A stretch of 36,629 nucleotides of DNA from positions 1 through 36,629 of the forward strand of contig JAGVQJ010000070.1 in NCBI GenBank assembly GCA_020051775.1. The letters run 5' to 3'. The translations under genes and the position numbers were made by a program. The DNA comes from Calditrichota bacterium. GTDB lineage: Bacteria > Electryoneota > B3-LCP. This document shows positions 33,966 through 36,629 of this stretch, piece by piece; position 1 is the first letter of the stretch; every line of letters begins with the position of its first letter. The notes below the pieces were generated by a model. The model was given only the letters and a program-made list of their open reading frames with translations. It was not told the origin of the DNA and did no database searches.

Positions 33966-34238
33966 ATGAAAGACTATTTTGACTACATCATGGCTTCCAA
34001 GAAACACGGAACACTTTACATCGGCATGACCAACGACCTTCAACGTAGGTTGTTAGAGCATAAGCATGATCTAATTGATGGATTCACTATAAGGTATCAG
34101 GCTCATACACTAGTCTACTTTGAGCAGACCAATGATGTTTATAGTGCCATTGTCAGGGAGAAGCAATTGAAGAAATGGTACAGGAAATGGAAGATCGAAT
34201 TGATAGAAAAGATGAATCCGGAATGGAAAGATTTGTAG
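33966..34238 (+). CDS. GIY-YIG nuclease superfamily protein (UPF0213/YhbQ-like)
   Basis: 90 residues from ATG 33966 (MKDYFDYIMASKKHGTLYIG). A longer reading from TTG 33891 would include the palindrome and is rejected. The compact GIY-YIG fold is complete: YIM...LYIGMTNDLQRRLLEHK (Arg and Glu of the nuclease site), then IVREKQLKKWYRKWKIELIE and NPEWKDL. Proteins of this subgroup are stand-alone, with no DNA-binding tail, and are often found next to REP-like repeats, as here between inverted copies. It may process or spread those repeats, but this is inference. Confidence 0.9.
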   Translation: MKDYFDYIMASKKHGTLYIGMTNDLQRRLLEHKHDLIDGFTIRYQAHTLVYFEQTNDVYSAIVREKQLKKWYRKWKIELIEKMNPEWKDL

Positions 34239-34262
34239 GTCGAAGAGACTTTAAAAACATGG

Positions 34263-34282
34263 ATTCCCGCTTTCGCGGGAAT
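34263..34282. repeat. REP-like palindrome 3 (inverted)
   Basis: ATTCCCGC-TTTC-GCGGGAAT with flanks GG/GACAC, i.e. reverse-oriented relative to palindromes 1 and 2. It closes the GIY-YIG cassette and immediately precedes the DUF2283 start. Confidence 0.85.
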
Positions 34283-34300
34283 GACACCCCAGCAAGACGA

Positions 34301-34516
34301 ATGAGATTCCATTACTACAAAGACACCGACTCTCTCTACATAGACCTATCCGAGAAGACCAGCGTGGAATCTCGTGAGATTTCACCTGGAGTCGTTCTTG
34401 ACTTCGACGCAGAAGGTCTGCTCGTAGGGATTGACATTGATAACGCCAGTAAAGTAGTGAACATCACCAGGCTCGAGGCGGAAGATCTTCCCCTTGCTTC
34501 CGTAAGTGTTGCGTAA
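34301..34516 (+). CDS. DUF2283 family protein
   Basis: 71 residues from ATG 34301. A longer in-frame reading upstream includes the palindrome translation (DSRFRGNDT), so the start is placed after it. The sequence MRFHYYKDTDSLYIDLSEKT, then VLDFDAEGLLVGIDIDNASK, is the DUF2283 signature. These small proteins often lie near toxin-antitoxin pairs; function unknown. It ends 6 bp before the methyltransferase start. Confidence 0.85.
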   Translation: MRFHYYKDTDSLYIDLSEKTSVESREISPGVVLDFDAEGLLVGIDIDNASKVVNITRLEAEDLPLASVSVA

Positions 34517-34522
34517 AGATCT

Positions 34523-35329
34523 GTGAAAAAAAACAACCTCAACGCCCTCGATTCCAAGACCTGGCTGAAATTCCAGAAGAGCTGGTTTATTCATAATCCA
34601 CCGCCGCGTCAGAAGGATGTGCTGACTCATCCGGCCAAATTCCCCGAGACGCTGGCGCAGGAATTCATCGAATTTTTCACGAAGCCGGGGGAGACGGTCT
34701 TGGATCCCATGGTTGGCACAGGGTCCACGCTGGTGGCCTGCGTGCGTTCGGGACGCCACGGGGTGGGTGTCGAGCTGAACAAGCGCTACGCCGCCCTGGC
34801 GATGAAGGCAGTATCGAAAGAGCTGGCGCAAGGCCAGAATCTGGTCGACGTAAGCATGGTTTCCGGCGGCGACGCGAGGAAATTGCACGAATACGAACTA
34901 CCGCCATGCGATTATTGCCTCACCAGCCCGCCCTATTGGGACATGCTGCGCATGAAGGGTGCGGCGACACAAAAGAAACGCCGCGCCGATAAAGACCTGG
35001 ACGTAGCCTACAGCGATGATCCCGCCGATGTGGGGAATATCACTGACTATGACCAATTTCTAACCTCTTTGACCGAAGTCTACCGGCAAGTATACGGTCT
35101 TCTGCGAGATAAGGCGTACTTGACCATCATCGTGAAAAATGTGAAGAAAAAGGGGAAGATTTACCCTCTGGCCTGGGATCTTGGTCGCGAGGTGGGGAAG
35201 TTCTTTACTTTGAAGGATGAGAAGATCTGGTGTCAGGCCGACCAGAAATTGGCTCCCTATGGTCTGGGCAACGCCTGGGTGTCGAATACCCTGCACCATT
35301 ATTGTTTGAACTTTAGAAAGGAAGAGTAG
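34523..35329 (+). CDS. Orphan DNA methyltransferase (SPPY-type, N4-cytosine/N6-adenine)
   Basis: 268 residues; GTG 34523. Motif I (DPMVGTGST, residues 61-69) binds S-adenosylmethionine and precedes motif IV (TSPPYW, residues 134-139), the catalytic motif; SPPY favours N4-cytosine methylation. The order X-I-IV and the small size suggest a gamma-type enzyme with the target-recognition part in the last about 120 residues. No restriction endonuclease is adjacent, so it appears solitary, either epigenetic or a remnant of a restriction-modification or defence unit. It sits in the accessory island, 3 bp before hicB. Confidence 0.9.
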   Translation: MKKNNLNALDSKTWLKFQKSWFIHNPPPRQKDVLTHPAKFPETLAQEFIEFFTKPGETVLDPMVGTGSTLVACVRSGRHGVGVELNKRYAALAMKAVSKELAQGQNLVDVSMVSGGDARKLHEYELPPCDYCLTSPPYWDMLRMKGAATQKKRRADKDLDVAYSDDPADVGNITDYDQFLTSLTEVYRQVYGLLRDKAYLTIIVKNVKKKGKIYPLAWDLGREVGKFFTLKDEKIWCQADQKLAPYGLGNAWVSNTLHHYCLNFRKEE

Positions 35330-35332
35330 GAG

Positions 35333-35575
35333 ATGTTGACGAAATACCTTCAGGCTGCCATGCAGCAGGCCAAGTACGAAATCCTTTCTGACGATGGGAC
35401 TTATTACGGCGAGATCCCCGGTTTTGCAGGTCTCTGGGCAAATGCCAAAAATCTCGAGGCTTGTCGGGAGGAGCTCGCGGAAGTACTGGAGGAATGGATC
35501 CTTTTCAGGGTGTCAAGGAATCTGCCTTTGCCGATTGTAAAAGGGCATGAGTTGAAAATCAAAGAGGTTGCGTAA
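35333..35575 (+). CDS. hicB: HicB-like antitoxin
   Basis: 80 residues; ATG 35333 with GGAAGAGTAGGAG upstream. HicB RNase-H-like fold: YEILSDDGTYYGEIPGFAGL, then EACREELAEVLEEWILFRVS. There is no added DNA-binding domain. The TAA overlaps the hicA ATG (TAATG), the usual coupling in hicBA pairs. It should neutralise HicA, whose gene is interrupted here. Confidence 0.88.
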   Translation: MLTKYLQAAMQQAKYEILSDDGTYYGEIPGFAGLWANAKNLEACREELAEVLEEWILFRVSRNLPLPIVKGHELKIKEVA

Positions 35576-35793
35576 TGCCACCGCTGCGGCCTATCAAACG
35601 TAAAGATTTGATACACAACCTTAAGAAATTTTGATTTGAAGGACCTTTTTCAGGTGGCAAACATCAAATAATGGAAAAAGAGAAATTGACACTCAGAATT
35701 CCCAATCCTCATCATCGTGATATTGGTTCTGAACTCTTGATTCGACTGCTCAAACAGGCAGGCATTAGCCGGGATGAGTGGGAAAAGTTATAA
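35575..35793 (+). pseudogene. hicA: hicA toxin interrupted by in-frame TGA
   Basis: The frame reads MPPLRPIKRKDLIHNLKKF-TGA-FEGPFSGGKHQ ... GISRDEWEKL-TAA. Normal HicA has Gly at the TGA position (KKLGFEGPFSGGKHQ), and a single change GGA to TGA (35632-35634) explains it. The dsRNA-binding-like fold with active His (SGGKHQ) lies downstream of the stop, so only an inactive N-terminal peptide would be made. TGA is a working stop elsewhere, and Gly is not a Sec site. A sequencing error remains possible. The antitoxin upstream is intact. Confidence 0.82.
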
Positions 35794-35864
35794 TATATAT
35801 CAGTCTATTATTTATTTTGGTATATACTAATACCCATGCAAATATCAACCGATCGGAGTCAACC

Positions 35865-36527
35865 ATGTCCAAACGCATCGGTGTTCTCCTGGCTGGCTGC
35901 GGCCACCAGGATGGAGCGGAAATCCACGAAGCGGTCATCACCCTGCTGGCCCTGGATCGCGCCGGCGTCGAAATTAAGATGATGGCCCCCAATAAATCTC
36001 AATCCGATACCTTGAACCATAGAACCGGATCTAAGACCGGAGAAGTTCGCAATGTGCTGACGGAAGCCGCTCGAATTGCTCGCGGCAAAATCGAAGACCT
36101 CGCCGATGTCAATCCGCAGGACTTGGACGGTCTGATCCTGCCCGGCGGGTACGGTGCGGCCAAGAATTTGTGCGATTTCGCATTAAAAGGCGCCGACTGT
36201 ACCATCCATCCCGAAGTACACCTGCTCTTGAAAAGCATGTTCGAGGCGAAAAAGCCTATCGGCGTCATCTGCATCGCTCCGGCAGTGCTGGCGCGAGCAT
36301 TGAAAGGCCGCGGCGTGCAAGTTAAATTGACCATCGGTAACGATCCCGGCACCGCCAAAGCCCTGGAGGCGATGGGCGCCAAACACGTCAACTGCGCCGT
36401 CGGTGACATCGTGGTGGATGAGCAGCACAAAGTGGTGTCAACTCCCGCCTATATGCTGGGTCCCAGCATCAAGGATGTGGCTGTGGGTATCGAAAAATTG
36501 GTGGCGAAGATAGTGGCGATGGCATAA
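35865..36527 (+). CDS. elbB: ElbB-type glyoxalase (DJ-1/PfpI superfamily)
   Basis: 220 residues from ATG 35865, preceded by CGGAG; a GTG at 35778 lies inside hicA and is rejected. The sequence MSKRIGVLLAGCGHQDGAEI, HEAVITLLALDRAGVEIKMM, LDGLILPGGYGAAKNLCDFA and PIGVICIAPAVLARAL is ElbB throughout (enhancing lycopene biosynthesis 2). The nucleophile Cys is in the ICIAP elbow (about residue 130), with conserved Glu in the N-terminal AEIHE. ElbB proteins have weak glyoxalase III activity and affect isoprenoid yields. Ordinary codon use, unlike the island before it. Confidence 0.95.
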   Translation: MSKRIGVLLAGCGHQDGAEIHEAVITLLALDRAGVEIKMMAPNKSQSDTLNHRTGSKTGEVRNVLTEAARIARGKIEDLADVNPQDLDGLILPGGYGAAKNLCDFALKGADCTIHPEVHLLLKSMFEAKKPIGVICIAPAVLARALKGRGVQVKLTIGNDPGTAKALEAMGAKHVNCAVGDIVVDEQHKVVSTPAYMLGPSIKDVAVGIEKLVAKIVAMA

Positions 36528-36573
36528 ATCTTGGTGATTGTAAACGAATTGGCCCAAGACTCGTATAAGAGTT

Positions 36574-36629
36574 ATGGACCTAAGTACATATGAAAGCTTG
36601 ATTAAGAGCGAGAATTCAGCGAAGAAATA
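36574..36629 (+). CDS. Possible 5' end of a further ORF
   Basis: ATG 36574 opens a frame (MDLSTYESLIKSENSAKK) that runs off the right edge after 18 codons. No ribosome site is obvious, and the gap 36528-36573 shows no terminator. Identity cannot be judged. Confidence 0.25.
   Translation, partial: MDLSTYESLIKSENSAKK

Noticed and set aside
34175..34300. N-terminal extension of the DUF2283 protein
   Set aside because: It translates the REP-like palindrome (DSRFRGNDT), overlaps the GIY-YIG gene, and is absent from the family.
35778..35864. N-terminal extension of ElbB from GTG 35778
   Set aside because: It overlaps the end of hicA, and the family start with a good ribosome site is ATG 35865.

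Overview
The window reads as a chromosomal segment of an uncultured Gram-negative bacterium of the FCB type (Fibrobacterota-Chlorobiota-Bacteroidota and allied candidate phyla such as Zixibacteria, KSB1 or Cloacimonadota). The main clue is that four large exported proteins end in a type A, type IX secretion-like sorting tail (NPFNP ... GRLV ... SNLASGVYLY ... GKMVLLK). Lipobox signal peptides, outer-membrane-barrel-like domains and ordinary -35/-10 promoters fit this. The lineage call is inference; no rRNA or tRNA is present.

Region 1 (1-9612, minus strand) is a run of seven exported proteins. In transcription order they are a caspase-like (C14) lipoprotein, a small membrane-tailed protein, a seven-bladed-propeller lipoprotein, an LPP20-like protein, a FlgT-N-like/DUF4384 protein, a ten-TPR protein, and a barrel/CARDB-like/SH3-like protein that runs off the left edge. 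Several gaps are filled by palindromic hairpin repeats. Region 2 (9902-21493, plus strand) is divergently transcribed from the same 289-bp spacer. It is a tight ten-gene operon: LPP20 lipoprotein, tandem LPP20-like protein, PEGA x4 plus formylglycine-generating-enzyme-type protein, an LPP20-like N-terminal protein, an NTF2-like protein, an unknown exported protein, two more PEGA-type paralogues, a transglutaminase-like protein and a YfaP/DUF2135 protein. Recurring modules (LPP20-like, CARDB-like, and a constant N-terminal domain shared by three paralogues) suggest the two arms build one envelope-associated system that I do not recognise as described.

Region 3 (21598-30941, minus strand) holds four secreted giants with the sorting tail: a redoxin-containing protein, an FG-GAP/VCBS propeller, a sialidase-like protein and a seven-bladed propeller. 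The redoxin gene carries an in-frame TGA exactly at the first catalytic position of the thioredoxin motif (W-TGA-P-L-C). A 7-bp hairpin with a GUC loop starts at the bacterial SECIS distance downstream. I read it as an undescribed 795-residue selenoprotein, which is the main discovery here.

Region 4 (31157-36629, plus strand) is housekeeping with a small accessory island inside. rplU-rpmA-mdh ends in a strong terminator. Then come an AbiC-like protein, a GIY-YIG gene bracketed by inverted REP-like palindromes, DUF2283, an orphan SPPY-type DNA methyltransferase, hicB and a hicA interrupted by TGA. elbB and the start of one further ORF close the window. No gap without a gene exceeds 300 bases.
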